Positions 25,421 through 33,848 of a DNA stretch of 64,000 nucleotides are shown piece by piece. Numbering within the stretch: the first letter of the stretch is position 1; each line of letters begins with the position of its first letter. This stretch comes from an uncultured Caldilineaceae bacterium. Its GTDB lineage: Bacteria; Chloroflexota; Anaerolineae; Caldilineales; Caldilineaceae. The stretch is from assembly GCA_951812725.1 (NCBI GenBank), contig OX638330.1, forward strand, positions 1,178,001-1,242,000, written 5' to 3'. The position numbers and the translations under genes were made by a program. The notes under the pieces were generated by a model, which saw only the letters and a program-made list of their open reading frames with translations, made no database searches and was not told the origin of the DNA.

Positions 25421-26593
25421 CTAGACTTGGTTGACTGCAAAGCTGAGCGCTTCTTCGGTGGGTTCCGTGCCCAGTCCCGGCCCCTGGGGAAGCGTGAAGT
25501 AGCCGGCTTTGCAGTCCATGGCGCTGCGAATGAAGCGTTTGTTACGGTCGAAAATTGAGTGCTGGTACTCATGCATTGCAAAGTTGGCTAGCGTGGCGGC
25601 TACGTGAAGGCTGGCGGCCTGGGCGATACCAATGTTGATAGTGGCGTGGGGCATCACCTGGCAGTTAAATGGCTGCGCCAGTTCGCAGATGCGCCGGTAC
25701 CCGGTAATTCCGGTATGGGCCATTTCCGGCTGAATGACGTCCATGCAGCCAGCTTGCAGGCGCGGAAGGTATTCATGGACTGTGCGCCACTCCTCTCCCA
25801 GCCCGATCCGGGTGCGTGCTGCGCGGGCTACGCGGGCCTGCCCGGCCTGATCTTCGGGCGCGACCGGCGCTTCGGCCAAATACAGGTCAAATTCGCATAG
25901 CCTATCAATGAGTTGGATTGCTTCCAGCGCGGTGTAGCGCCAGTGGAGATCAACTAGAATCTTCGGCGCGGGGCCAACCTTTTGGCGGATGGCTTTTATC
26001 TCGGCGACCTCGCCTTCGTCAGCGACGACAGCGGCGTATTTCAATGCGGAGAAGCCGCGGTCAATCCATTCCCTGCCCAGTGCGGCCCGCTCCGCCTTAG
26101 TCGCGCCGGGCAGCCCGGAGACGTATACAGGCAGTTGCTCATGGCGCAGGCCTCCCAACAGCTGCCAAACAGGCTGCCCCAATAGCTTGGCACGCAGGTC
26201 CCAGAGGGCGATGTCGAGTCCGGCGATGGCGTCGAGGGCGTAGCCGCCAAAATGGCCACGTACACGCTGCAAGTCGTACAGATCCTCATAGATGCGTTCC
26301 ACGTCGTGGGGGCAGCGGCCAGTGACGAAGGGGATCAACAACTCCTCAAGAATTGTCTGCGCCACCTGCGGCGCCACAACCCCGAAACATTCGCCCCAAC
26401 CGACTGTACCGTCGCTGGCAACTGCCTTCACGAGAAGAGTCTGGTCGTGGACTGGGTAGACAGTGCGGTTGCCCGGTCGGACGATGTAGCCCTTTGGGTT
26501 GGGGAGGTTGTCGTCCTCCAGCGGGCCCAGGTAGGGTAAGTCGCGTGGAATAAGAAGAGGATACAGTTCGATTGATGCAACTGTTGTATTCAT
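25421..26593 (-). CDS. Enolase-superfamily enzyme, mandelate racemase/muconate lactonizing type
   Basis: 390 residues. The N-terminal capping domain (WGECFGV) is followed by ALDAIAGLDIALWDLRAKLLGQPV, the hallmark segment of the family. The barrel has the metal ligands in LVDLHW, AEAPVAPEDQ and GEEWRT, and the final acid/base region QPEMAHTGITGYRRI with MPHA. It removes a proton alpha to a carboxylate, most often to dehydrate a sugar acid. Its pairing with a lactonase and an aldolase on the same strand suggests an acid sugar dehydratase. It is only distantly similar to the second family member at 27827. Confidence 0.88.
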   Translation of the reverse strand: MNTTVASIELYPLLIPRDLPYLGPLEDDNLPNPKGYIVRPGNRTVYPVHDQTLLVKAVASDGTVGWGECFGVVAPQVAQTILEELLIPFVTGRCPHDVERIYEDLYDLQRVRGHFGGYALDAIAGLDIALWDLRAKLLGQPVWQLLGGLRHEQLPVYVSGLPGATKAERAALGREWIDRGFSALKYAAVVADEGEVAEIKAIRQKVGPAPKILVDLHWRYTALEAIQLIDRLCEFDLYLAEAPVAPEDQAGQARVARAARTRIGLGEEWRTVHEYLPRLQAGCMDVIQPEMAHTGITGYRRICELAQPFNCQVMPHATINIGIAQAASLHVAATLANFAMHEYQHSIFDRNKRFIRSAMDCKAGYFTLPQGPGLGTEPTEEALSFAVNQV

Positions 26594-26668
26594 AGGATGG
26601 GGGGACTTATCGTTTGGGATTGAGACTTACGGCCCTCGACTTGGCGAGACTGGTCTTTCTGGCTCTGG

Positions 26669-27568
26669 TTAAGAGGACAAGAGCGGCTCTATGTCCTGCC
26701 AAATCGCGTCAAATTCTTGCAAGTCCTGCTGGTCCAGGTAGGCGCCGGGAATGCGGCTGGCAGTGGAAGTGAAGATGCCTCGGCGTTTGAAAACCTGTTT
26801 GTACACGGCGACACCGTGCATGCGCTCGAAGTTCAGGAGAGGCAGCAGTCGGTTGAACAGGGCCCGGGCGGCGGGCTCGTCATTTGCCTCCAACAGTTGC
26901 CAGATCCTGGTGTGGATGTCCACAGACTGGCTGGCCGGCATGTTGCCGCACGCCCCCCGCCGCCATTCTTCGATCATGTAGATACCGCCCTGCCCGCCAA
27001 AGACCCCATTGCATGCGTCGCCGGCCGCGGCGAGCGTGCGCGAAATGGCGCGCGGCTCCGGTAATGTTTCTTCTTTCAGATACTGAACGCGCTCCAGCTC
27101 CCGACACATGCGAGCCAGCAGGTCTGATGACATTGGGGTGCCGATTGGACCCATAAAGTTCTGAATACAGATCGGGATGTTCAGGGCTTCGTCGAGAGCC
27201 TGATAGTAGTCGTAGCAGCCGCTTGCATCCGGATGTAAAATGTGGGGCGGCATGGCCATGATGCCGTCGGCGCCTACATCCTGGGCGTAACGGCCGAGGG
27301 CAACGGCCGGAACCGTGTGGCCATGGGTTGTGGCGGCGACGACCGGCACTTGTCCGTCGGCTTCTTCTACGACGATTCGGATCCAGCGTTGGCGCTCTTC
27401 GTCGGACATAGCGGCGAACTCGCCGGCGTTGGCAGGGCCGACGAGACCGGCGGCGCCGGCCTGAATGCAGAAATCGACTTGCCGGCGCAGTGCGGCTTCA
27501 TCCAATTCCAGGTTATCGGTAAACGGGGTGACGACAATTGCATAGATGCCGCGCCAAATCTTGCTCAT
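26669..27568 (-). CDS. Dihydrodipicolinate synthase (DapA)-family aldolase
   Basis: 299 residues, GGAG eight bases before ATG. The (beta/alpha)8 lyase pattern is complete: GLVGPANAGEFAAMSDEER in place of the GTTGE motif, the Tyr region in GCYDYYQALDEAL, and the Schiff-base Lys in YLKEET. The substitution of TTGE by PANAGE is typical of catabolic family members rather than lysine biosynthesis. With the adjoining dehydratases it may cleave a 2-keto-3-deoxy sugar acid to pyruvate plus an aldehyde. It could also act on other 2-oxo acids. First gene of the minus-strand catabolic run. Confidence 0.87.
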   Translation of the reverse strand: MSKIWRGIYAIVVTPFTDNLELDEAALRRQVDFCIQAGAAGLVGPANAGEFAAMSDEERQRWIRIVVEEADGQVPVVAATTHGHTVPAVALGRYAQDVGADGIMAMPPHILHPDASGCYDYYQALDEALNIPICIQNFMGPIGTPMSSDLLARMCRELERVQYLKEETLPEPRAISRTLAAAGDACNGVFGGQGGIYMIEEWRRGACGNMPASQSVDIHTRIWQLLEANDEPAARALFNRLLPLLNFERMHGVAVYKQVFKRRGIFTSTASRIPGAYLDQQDLQEFDAIWQDIEPLLSS

Positions 27569-27756
27569 CAGATATGCTCCGGCTCTGTAACTGTTTTCTG
27601 ACCGGCCGACTTCGCCATAGGTGAAAAAAGGTTAACTGTTGTTGCCATAAGCGCATGCGCGATTTGCGGACCTTCGGGGGGTGGGCGAGTATCGCCCAGA
27701 GCGTTCAGCTGACCAAAATCGGCAGCGTGTTCCGGATCAACAAAAGCACCAGGATA

Positions 27757-27784
27757 TTGCCCTGAGACTCCTGCTTAGTATACT
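27757..27784 (+). promoter_or_regulatory. Candidate promoter with palindromic -10 region
   Basis: TTGCCC and TATACT are 16 bases apart. The -10 is embedded in the palindrome TAGTATACTA (27776-27785), which could be a repressor site. It points to the dehydratase gene starting at 27827. Confidence 0.35.
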
Positions 27785-27826
27785 ACATGTGGGTAACCAC
27801 TCAATTAATAAGCGAGCGAAAAGACC

Positions 27827-29014
27827 ATGAAAATCACTGCTGTAACGGTATCCCGGCTGCAAGGTGTTCTGGACTATGACGGGGAGTTCTGGGAGGAGCG
27901 GCTGGTGCGCCCTCTCGACATTTACCCTGAACATAAGTCTGAAGGCCCGCACGAAATGTTTGTCGTCGGCGAAGGCCGCTATAATATCACTGCGTATTTT
28001 GTCGAAATCGAGACCGACGAAGGGGTGTCCGGTATCGGCGGACCCCTGCCCTTTGACCAGGCTTTCGTCATTCAGACGCAACTGGCGCCGCTTCTGATCG
28101 GTCACGACGCGCTGGCGACTGAAAGACTGTGGGACCGAATGTACCGAGCCCAGGTGCATGGCCGCAAGGGCACTGAGATGATGGCGCTCAGCTCGGTGGA
28201 CTGCGCGCTTTGGGACTTGAAGGGCAAGTGGTTCGACGCTCCGGTCTGTCAATTGCTGGGGGGACCGACCAGGACTGAAGTACCTGCCTACGCCAGCGCC
28301 TTGGGCTATTCGCTGGATCCGGAACTGGTGCAGGAGCGGGCAAAGCAGTTCGTGGAGGAAGGCTTCAGGGCGACGAAGTGGTTCTTCCGCGACGGCCCCA
28401 CTGACGGGAAGATGGGCATGGAGCGCAATTTGCGGCTGGCACGTACGCTGCGCGAAAGTGTTGGACCGGACGTAGACATTATGTTGGATTGCTGGATGAG
28501 TTGGGATGTTCCCTACACGGTGCAGATGGCCCGTCGCCTGGAAGAGTACGCCCCTCGCTGGATCGAGGAGCCGGTACTGCCCGATAAAATCGAACAGTAC
28601 GCCCAGATCCGCGCTGCGGTGAATATTCCCATTAGCGGAGGCGAGCACGAATACACACGCTGGGGACTGAAACAACTGATGGACGCGGGTGCGTGCGACG
28701 TCTACCAGCCTGACATCTACTGGTGCGGCGGCATTTCGGAGATACAGAAGATTCTGGCCCTGGCATCTGCCTACGATGTGCCGGTGATCCCTCATGGACA
28801 CTCAACGCCGGCCAGTATACACGTCATCGCGGCCTGGCCCGAGCCGACTACGCCAATGCTGGAATACCTGATCAAGTGGAACGAAGTCCACCAGTTCTTT
28901 CTTAAGAATCCGCTTAAGCCGGTCAATGGCAGTGTAAGCGTACCTAGCGCGCCGGGCATTGGCATGGACCTGGATGATTCCAAGATTTCGCAACGCGAGG
29001 TAGTTACGTTCTGA
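27827..29014 (+). CDS. rhmD: L-rhamnonate dehydratase-like enolase-superfamily enzyme
   Basis: 395 residues. The sequence carries the features of RhmD: KWFFRDGPTDG, the metal Asp in MLDCWMSWD, the Glu ligands in WIEEPVLPD and SGGEHEYTRWG (with the catalytic His after Glu), DVYQPDIYWCGG, and the general-base His in PHGHSTPA. RhmD turns L-rhamnonate into 2-keto-3-deoxy-L-rhamnonate. The specificity loops are typical of the rhamnonate subgroup but cannot be proven here, and related acid sugars are possible. It is divergent from the minus-strand aldolase/lactonase run and ends 15 bases from the converging TPP gene. Confidence 0.82.
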   Translation: MKITAVTVSRLQGVLDYDGEFWEERLVRPLDIYPEHKSEGPHEMFVVGEGRYNITAYFVEIETDEGVSGIGGPLPFDQAFVIQTQLAPLLIGHDALATERLWDRMYRAQVHGRKGTEMMALSSVDCALWDLKGKWFDAPVCQLLGGPTRTEVPAYASALGYSLDPELVQERAKQFVEEGFRATKWFFRDGPTDGKMGMERNLRLARTLRESVGPDVDIMLDCWMSWDVPYTVQMARRLEEYAPRWIEEPVLPDKIEQYAQIRAAVNIPISGGEHEYTRWGLKQLMDAGACDVYQPDIYWCGGISEIQKILALASAYDVPVIPHGHSTPASIHVIAAWPEPTTPMLEYLIKWNEVHQFFLKNPLKPVNGSVSVPSAPGIGMDLDDSKISQREVVTF

Positions 29015-29029
29015 CTCTGGGCGAAGCGG

Positions 29030-30688
29030 TTAGCGCGGGGTGGTGGGATAGCCCACGGGATCGATGTGGGCTTCAATCAGGAAAGGCTTTTGCGCGGCTA
29101 TGGCACTTGCCATGGCCGCGTCGCATTCGTCCGGGGAAGAGACGCGGGCGGAGGCGATGCCGTAACCGGCAGCGATGGTACAGAAATCGGGGGAGGGAAA
29201 CTCGGTACCGTAGGGCTGCTTGCCCTGGCGCAGCTGATGCGAGCGGATCAGATCGATGGCGTTGTCAACCGCCACGACAACGGTCACCGGCAGGTTTAGC
29301 CTGGCTAGGACGCTCAGTTCTCCCAGACACATGAGCAGCCCGCCGTCCCCGATCAGGCAGGCGGCCGGCCGGTCCGGTTGGGCCAATGCTGTACCGATTG
29401 CGGCCGGCAAACCGAAGCCCATACATGACAGACCGTTGGATAGCGCAAAGCTGTTGGGGCTCAGGGTCGGCCACTCCAAGCTGCCAAAAATTTTGTGGCT
29501 TCCTACGTCCACGGCCAGTAAGGCGTCTTCCGGCATGTGACGACGCATACCCGCCAATAGCTGCTGAGGAAGCAGCAGTCCGGGCCGAGGATTGGGCACG
29601 GTTACGGCCGCTAGTTGCGTGCGGAATGCACTCACTCTCTGCCGGCCCCATTGGGGGTCGGTGGAGAAGCCGCTGTCAGCCAGTTGCAACAGGGCCGCGG
29701 CCATCGGTCCAACAATCTCCGCGGCCGCAGGCAGCGTTGGATCCTGATTGGGCCAATTGGCCATCCATATCAGCGGAGCGTTTTCTGCTTCTCCTTCGAT
29801 TCCAGCTGCACCTGACTGCGGGAGGGAGAATGGCTTGACCAACTCTACGACGTCGAAACCTACTGCGAGGACACAGTCCGCTTCGTCGAGCAGTTGGTAA
29901 ACGGGGTCGCTGCGGGTCAGGCCGATTGTGCCTGCGCTGAGGGGGTGATCATCGGGCAGCGCGCCTTTGCCTTTGGGAGAGACGATGACCGGTGCGTTGG
30001 CCGCCTCGGCCAGAATTCTCAGCGCGATGTAGGGGCCCTCCGGCTCCAGGCCCAGCCCGGCCAAGATTAGTGGACGGGAGGCGCTCGAAAGAAGATCTCG
30101 AGCACGGGCAACCTCTTTCGGGTCAGGCAGGGCAATCGCGACATTTGAATCTTCCCTGCCGTGCGACGGCACGCCTGCCGGCGCGGCTTTTGCCGGCAGT
30201 TCAGCCTCCTCATTGCTCACTTGCAGATGCACTGGTCCGGGTCGGCCTTGCATGGTCATGGCAACTGTTGGCGGCACCTCGGCAGCTGCATTCTGCGGGG
30301 TAACTTTGAGGGTGCGCTTAGTGATCGGCCCGAAGACGGCTTGCAAGTCCACCACCTGGTGTGTGTAGGCGGGCAGCAGCGCGTCCGGCTTCTGCGCGGT
30401 GATCAGGACGATAGGCGCGCGGTCCAGCCAAGCGTGGCCAATGCCGGGCACTGCGTTCAGCGCGCCCGGGCCCAGTGTGGTGAGGACGCAGCCTGGTGTA
30501 CCAGTGGCACGCGCGTGGGCATCGGCGGCAAAGACTGCGCTTTCCTCATGGTGCATCAGTTCAAAGCGGATGCCGAGTCTTTGCAATGCCTCAAGGACTG
30601 ATACGACTTCGCCGCCGGGCATGCCGAAGACGAGGCGGACGCCGGCATCATAGAGGGACTGGGCGATTGTTGCGGCGACAGTGGACAT
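29030..30688 (-). CDS. Thiamine-diphosphate enzyme, acetolactate-synthase-like large subunit
   Basis: 552 residues. The PYR domain has GMPGGEV and the catalytic Glu in MHHEESAVFAADA (about residue 49). The central domain follows, and the PP domain carries GDGGLLMCLGELSVLARLNLPV with NAIDL. It resembles catabolic IlvB-like enzymes more than the biosynthetic one, and no small subunit is adjacent. It shares little with the TPP enzyme at 17627 beyond the common fold. Next to sugar-acid enzymes it could act on pyruvate or another 2-oxo acid released by aldol cleavage. Confidence 0.85.
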   Translation of the reverse strand: MSTVAATIAQSLYDAGVRLVFGMPGGEVVSVLEALQRLGIRFELMHHEESAVFAADAHARATGTPGCVLTTLGPGALNAVPGIGHAWLDRAPIVLITAQKPDALLPAYTHQVVDLQAVFGPITKRTLKVTPQNAAAEVPPTVAMTMQGRPGPVHLQVSNEEAELPAKAAPAGVPSHGREDSNVAIALPDPKEVARARDLLSSASRPLILAGLGLEPEGPYIALRILAEAANAPVIVSPKGKGALPDDHPLSAGTIGLTRSDPVYQLLDEADCVLAVGFDVVELVKPFSLPQSGAAGIEGEAENAPLIWMANWPNQDPTLPAAAEIVGPMAAALLQLADSGFSTDPQWGRQRVSAFRTQLAAVTVPNPRPGLLLPQQLLAGMRRHMPEDALLAVDVGSHKIFGSLEWPTLSPNSFALSNGLSCMGFGLPAAIGTALAQPDRPAACLIGDGGLLMCLGELSVLARLNLPVTVVVAVDNAIDLIRSHQLRQGKQPYGTEFPSPDFCTIAAGYGIASARVSSPDECDAAMASAIAAQKPFLIEAHIDPVGYPTTPR

Positions 30689-30708
30689 GGGGAGGAGGGT
30701 GTCCTTAG

Positions 30709-31596
30709 CTAGCGACCAAAGTATTTGCCGACGAGGAGTTCCAAGCGGTCTATGACTTCAGGCGGAACAGCAGTCTTGTTGGTGATCAGGGCGTCCTGCA
30801 GTGCACTGGCATGGGGGGAAGGCCCGCTGCCGGCCAGCAATTTTATAGCGTTGGCAACTGCATCGACAGCCACCTCTGCGTTGCGCAAAAGTACCCTGAT
30901 TACTGCTTCGACTGTAACGACCTCTTCGGTTTCGTGCCAGACATCGTAGTCGGTCACGTGGGCCATGCAGGCATAGCTCATTTCGGCCTCTCTGGTGAGG
31001 AAGGCCTCAGGGGTCGTGGTCATGCCGATAATATCCATACCCAGCTGTCGGAAGACTAAACTCTCGGCGCGTGTGCTGAAACGGGGCCCTTCTATTGTGA
31101 CGAAATTGCCACCCATGTGAACTGTTGCGCCGGCCTGTTCAACTGCCTGGGAGCAGACGGCGCTGAGGTAGTCGCAGAAAGGGTTGGCGACGTTCACGTG
31201 AACCACCAGGCCGCCGGTGCCAACATCCGGGTCATCGAAAAAGCTGAGCGCCCGCAGTCTCGTGCGATCGAATATCTGATCGGGGATGACGATATCGCCG
31301 GGACGGAGCCTTTCCTGCAGGCTTCCACAGGCACTGACGGCGATAAGATACTCGACGCCCAGCATTTTGAAGCCATAGATGTTGGCGCGCTGGTTTAAAC
31401 GCGTCGGGCTGATGCGATGTCCACGGCCGTGGCGGGCGAGGAAGGCGACTCGCTGGCCGTGCAGAGTGCCAACAATGTAGGCATCTGAAGGTTTGCCAAA
31501 TGGCGTATCGAGTTCGACTTCTTCGACGTCTGACAACGACTCCATTTGGTAGACGCCGCTACCGCCTATAACGCCGAAGCGAATTGGTTCTGGCAT
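30709..31596 (-). CDS. mtnP: S-methyl-5'-thioadenosine phosphorylase
   Basis: 295 residues. ATG 31596 is chosen over an upstream in-frame start because GGAG lies eight bases before it and the protein then begins in the family way with FGVIGGSGVYQ. Phosphate and purine-site motifs follow: RHGRGH, SACGSLQ, IEGPRFSTRAES, and MTTTPEAFLTREAEMSYA with the Met/Thr pattern of the MTA branch. It splits methylthioadenosine (a by-product of polyamine and SAM chemistry) with phosphate, feeding methionine salvage. It follows the TPP gene on the same strand with a 20-base gap. Confidence 0.93.
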   Translation of the reverse strand: MPEPIRFGVIGGSGVYQMESLSDVEEVELDTPFGKPSDAYIVGTLHGQRVAFLARHGRGHRISPTRLNQRANIYGFKMLGVEYLIAVSACGSLQERLRPGDIVIPDQIFDRTRLRALSFFDDPDVGTGGLVVHVNVANPFCDYLSAVCSQAVEQAGATVHMGGNFVTIEGPRFSTRAESLVFRQLGMDIIGMTTTPEAFLTREAEMSYACMAHVTDYDVWHETEEVVTVEAVIRVLLRNAEVAVDAVANAIKLLAGSGPSPHASALQDALITNKTAVPPEVIDRLELLVGKYFGR

Positions 31597-31819
31597 GAAT
31601 TGAACTCCGTTGAAAGATGAAAAATGGGCTTGTGCCTGCCATTGTAGAGACTTAGGACTCCAGCACTGGCACTGTTTATTTCTTTCCAAAAGGTAACTAC
31701 TAAGCCACAGTACTTGACCAGCCAGTCATCCTTGGAACCATTCAGGCTCTTGGTGACGCAACTGGTGTGCAGTCGCCGCCATGCTCGCCAGCCGACACGT
31801 TGCTAAGAAGGCACACGGT

Positions 31820-31962
31820 CGGTGAGGCATGGTTTTGTAGGGGGGCGTTGCGGGGGCGCAGCCCCTACACAAGGGAGGGCGCTTGCGCCCGACCGCCAAA
31901 ATGACAACATTGGGGGGAGAAAGAACGCCTTTGCTCCCCTCGTTCAGGGTTGCGAATCAGTT
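31820..31962 (+). repeat. Double-hairpin repeat, copy C with right-hand extension
   Basis: The core 31820-31903 has hairpin 1 as GGGGC-GCA-GCCCC. Hairpin 2 is GGGCGC-TT-GCGCCC where the other copies have GGGCC-GAA-GGCCC, so both arms changed together. The constant GACCGCCAAAATG follows. The extension around 31929-31962 (CCTTTGCTCCCCTCGTTCAG and on) matches copy B. The region lies between the mtnP start and the 3' end of the next minus-strand gene; nothing else is seen in 31597-32007. Confidence 0.85.
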
Positions 31963-32007
31963 GCGGCTGCGTAGATACTCCAAAAGTGGAATGACAGCGG
32001 CTAGCGC

Positions 32008-32484
32008 TCACCTGGTTGCCAACAGTCCCGCGGCTGTGCCGAGGACTCCGGCGCGGCCGCGTTTGTTCAGCACGGGGAAGCGGATACGAGCGACGCCTCC
32101 GTCCTGCAGCAGGAACACTTTGCCTTTGCGCTCATAGTTATGTTGCTCCACATCGTCTGAGAGCAATGGCCAGACAGAGAAGTACGCGATCTGGCCAGCT
32201 TCGTCGTAGCAAACCGTGCCTGCGGGCAGCGGCTCACCTTCCTCAAAAGGGATTTCGATTCCGGTCGCGCGCAGCCAACGACCAAGACCCAGCCTTTTGT
32301 GATCCTGCATGCTAACGCCAACCAAACGATAGGCGGCGATGTGGGCTACAAGATCTGCGGTCGTCCAGTTGTCCACTTCCGGTGTGCGCCCGGAAATGCG
32401 CAGGTCGATCACATCCTTACGGCGCAACCAGAGGGTCCGGAATGGTATTTGATAGGTTCTGACGTTTGCCTGAAACTCTGCCAT
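32008..32484 (-). CDS. Hypothetical protein (158 aa)
   Basis: The start ATG 32484 overlaps the stop of the upstream membrane protein in TAATG, a coupled start; the frame is open further upstream but without function. A helical segment (WTTADLVAHIAAYRLVGVSMQDH) is followed by a beta-rich part (ETGTVCYDEAGQIAYFSVW-like, KGKVFLLQDGGVARIRFPV). No membrane helix or metal motif is seen, and I do not recognise the family. It probably forms a unit with the membrane protein and thioesterase genes upstream. Confidence 0.6.
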   Translation of the reverse strand: MAEFQANVRTYQIPFRTLWLRRKDVIDLRISGRTPEVDNWTTADLVAHIAAYRLVGVSMQDHKRLGLGRWLRATGIEIPFEEGEPLPAGTVCYDEAGQIAYFSVWPLLSDDVEQHNYERKGKVFLLQDGGVARIRFPVLNKRGRAGVLGTAAGLLATR

Positions 32485-33293
32485 TATTTTCTCAATAGAA
32501 TGGAAATATCGCTTAGGCCGTGCAAAAGCAGACCTGCAAGTCCCAAAGTCATCAGTACCGGTCCGTATCCGATGTCGGGCATTTTTCCGTACAGGTCGGC
32601 CAGCGTCGGCAGGATCCATCGAAACTGGGCTAATGGAAAATAGATTGCGGCGCCGGTGAGTCCTACTGCGAGAAGGCCGCGCCCAAGGGCGATTGGCCAA
32701 ACGATTCGACCAAGGCAGCCGCGGCGATTCGCGTTTTCTGGGCTGTTGCCTATGGAAGCCAGGAGCGTACCCGGCGTCAGCAGGAGCGCGGCCAAAGGGC
32801 TGAGCGCGACAAGAGCCAGACAAGAAAGCAAGGCCGCGGTCTGCAAGCGGTACTCAGGCGCGAGCAGTAGGTGCGGTGTCCAGGCAGGCGGCAACAGATT
32901 CAACGCGGCGAAAAACGAGAGCAGGAGGAGGCCGATGCGCACTGGCCAACCGTAGGTAGGTTGGCTTCCTCCGATGCCTGCACTATGGTTCGGCTCGGAA
33001 TCTGCAGGGGGATCCGCCAAGTCGCGGCGAAATGCGTTCAGGCTGAGGCTGACACTGACCGCGACAAGCGGCAAGTAGAAACCTTCGCGCCAGAGACGGA
33101 TATCGCCTTGTTGTACGGGGTGCAGAAACTTTACGATTTCCCCCAAATCCAGCCCCAAAACTGCCAGCCCTGCCGCTTTATGCGAGATCCATGGTCGAAG
33201 GTAGCCTGCGCTGGTAAGCAACGCACCGGCAGGCAGCAGCCATTTATTGACGAGCTTCAACGGTCGGCCGGAGAGGCGTTCAAAGAGGCGCAT
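32484..33293 (-). CDS. Polytopic membrane protein of unknown function
   Basis: 269 residues from ATG 33293, 19 bases after the thioesterase stop; a longer frame starts inside that gene and is less likely. About six hydrophobic helices alternate with short loops, starting at WLLPAGALLTSAGYL and ending at GYGPVLMTLGLAGLLLHGL. A Pro-rich loop lies near residues 95-115. No enzyme motif is visible. Its stop is coupled to the next gene. Confidence 0.68.
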   Translation of the reverse strand: MRLFERLSGRPLKLVNKWLLPAGALLTSAGYLRPWISHKAAGLAVLGLDLGEIVKFLHPVQQGDIRLWREGFYLPLVAVSVSLSLNAFRRDLADPPADSEPNHSAGIGGSQPTYGWPVRIGLLLLSFFAALNLLPPAWTPHLLLAPEYRLQTAALLSCLALVALSPLAALLLTPGTLLASIGNSPENANRRGCLGRIVWPIALGRGLLAVGLTGAAIYFPLAQFRWILPTLADLYGKMPDIGYGPVLMTLGLAGLLLHGLSDISILLRK

Positions 33294-33312
33294 CCAATGA
33301 GCGCAGCAGGAA

Positions 33313-33804
33313 CTACTGCGCTTCCTCCTTCTGTCTTCCTGCGCGTTCAAGCCTCTGGCGTTGCCGTTCCCGACCCTCATCAAAACGGCGTCGTTCCTGT
33401 TCGTTTGTCAATTCGAGACGCGGGACCTCGGTTGGCAGGCCGTTGTCGTCCAAGGCCACAAATATGTAATAGGCACTGTTTGTGTGCGTTATTCCACCGG
33501 TGAGCAGGTCTTCGGCTTCGACAATTACCTCGACTTCCATCGAACTGCGGCCAATATAGGTGATGCGCCCACGCAGTCTTAGCAACTGGCCCACCCGCAC
33601 CGGCTCGTGAAAAGCCATGCTGTCGACGGCAACGGTAACGGCAAGGCGCCGGGCATGGCGCGCGGCTGTGATGCCTCCGCATTCATCGCACAGTTTCAGA
33701 ATCACACCACCGTGAACGTTGCCCAGCAAGTTGGCGTGTTCGGGATTCATTATCTGACTAATACGGGTTGCCGAATCGGCAACAGTTCTGCGGTTAGAAT
33801 TCAT
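33313..33804 (-). CDS. Acyl-CoA thioesterase, hotdog fold (YciA/BFIT type)
   Basis: 163 residues. The hotdog core is plain: MNPEHANLLGNVHGGVILKLCDECGGITAARHA holds the catalytic Asn/His-Gly-Gly and Asp/Glu region, followed by VDSMAFHEPVRVGQLLRLRGRITYIGRSSMEV and the ITHTNSAYYIFVALD strand. It splits acyl-CoA to free acid and CoA. A charged Arg/Glu/Gln tail of about 30 residues (NEQERRRFDEGRERQRQRL) extends beyond the fold. Confidence 0.9.
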   Translation of the reverse strand: MNSNRRTVADSATRISQIMNPEHANLLGNVHGGVILKLCDECGGITAARHARRLAVTVAVDSMAFHEPVRVGQLLRLRGRITYIGRSSMEVEVIVEAEDLLTGGITHTNSAYYIFVALDDNGLPTEVPRLELTNEQERRRFDEGRERQRQRLERAGRQKEEAQ

Positions 33805-33848
33805 GCGCTCGTAGTTCCTGGATGCTTGCAGTGAATTGTACCATATTG

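Noticed and set aside
27737-28801. 354-codon open frame on the minus strand
   Set aside because: Antisense to the rhamnonate dehydratase-like gene, which has all its catalytic residues.
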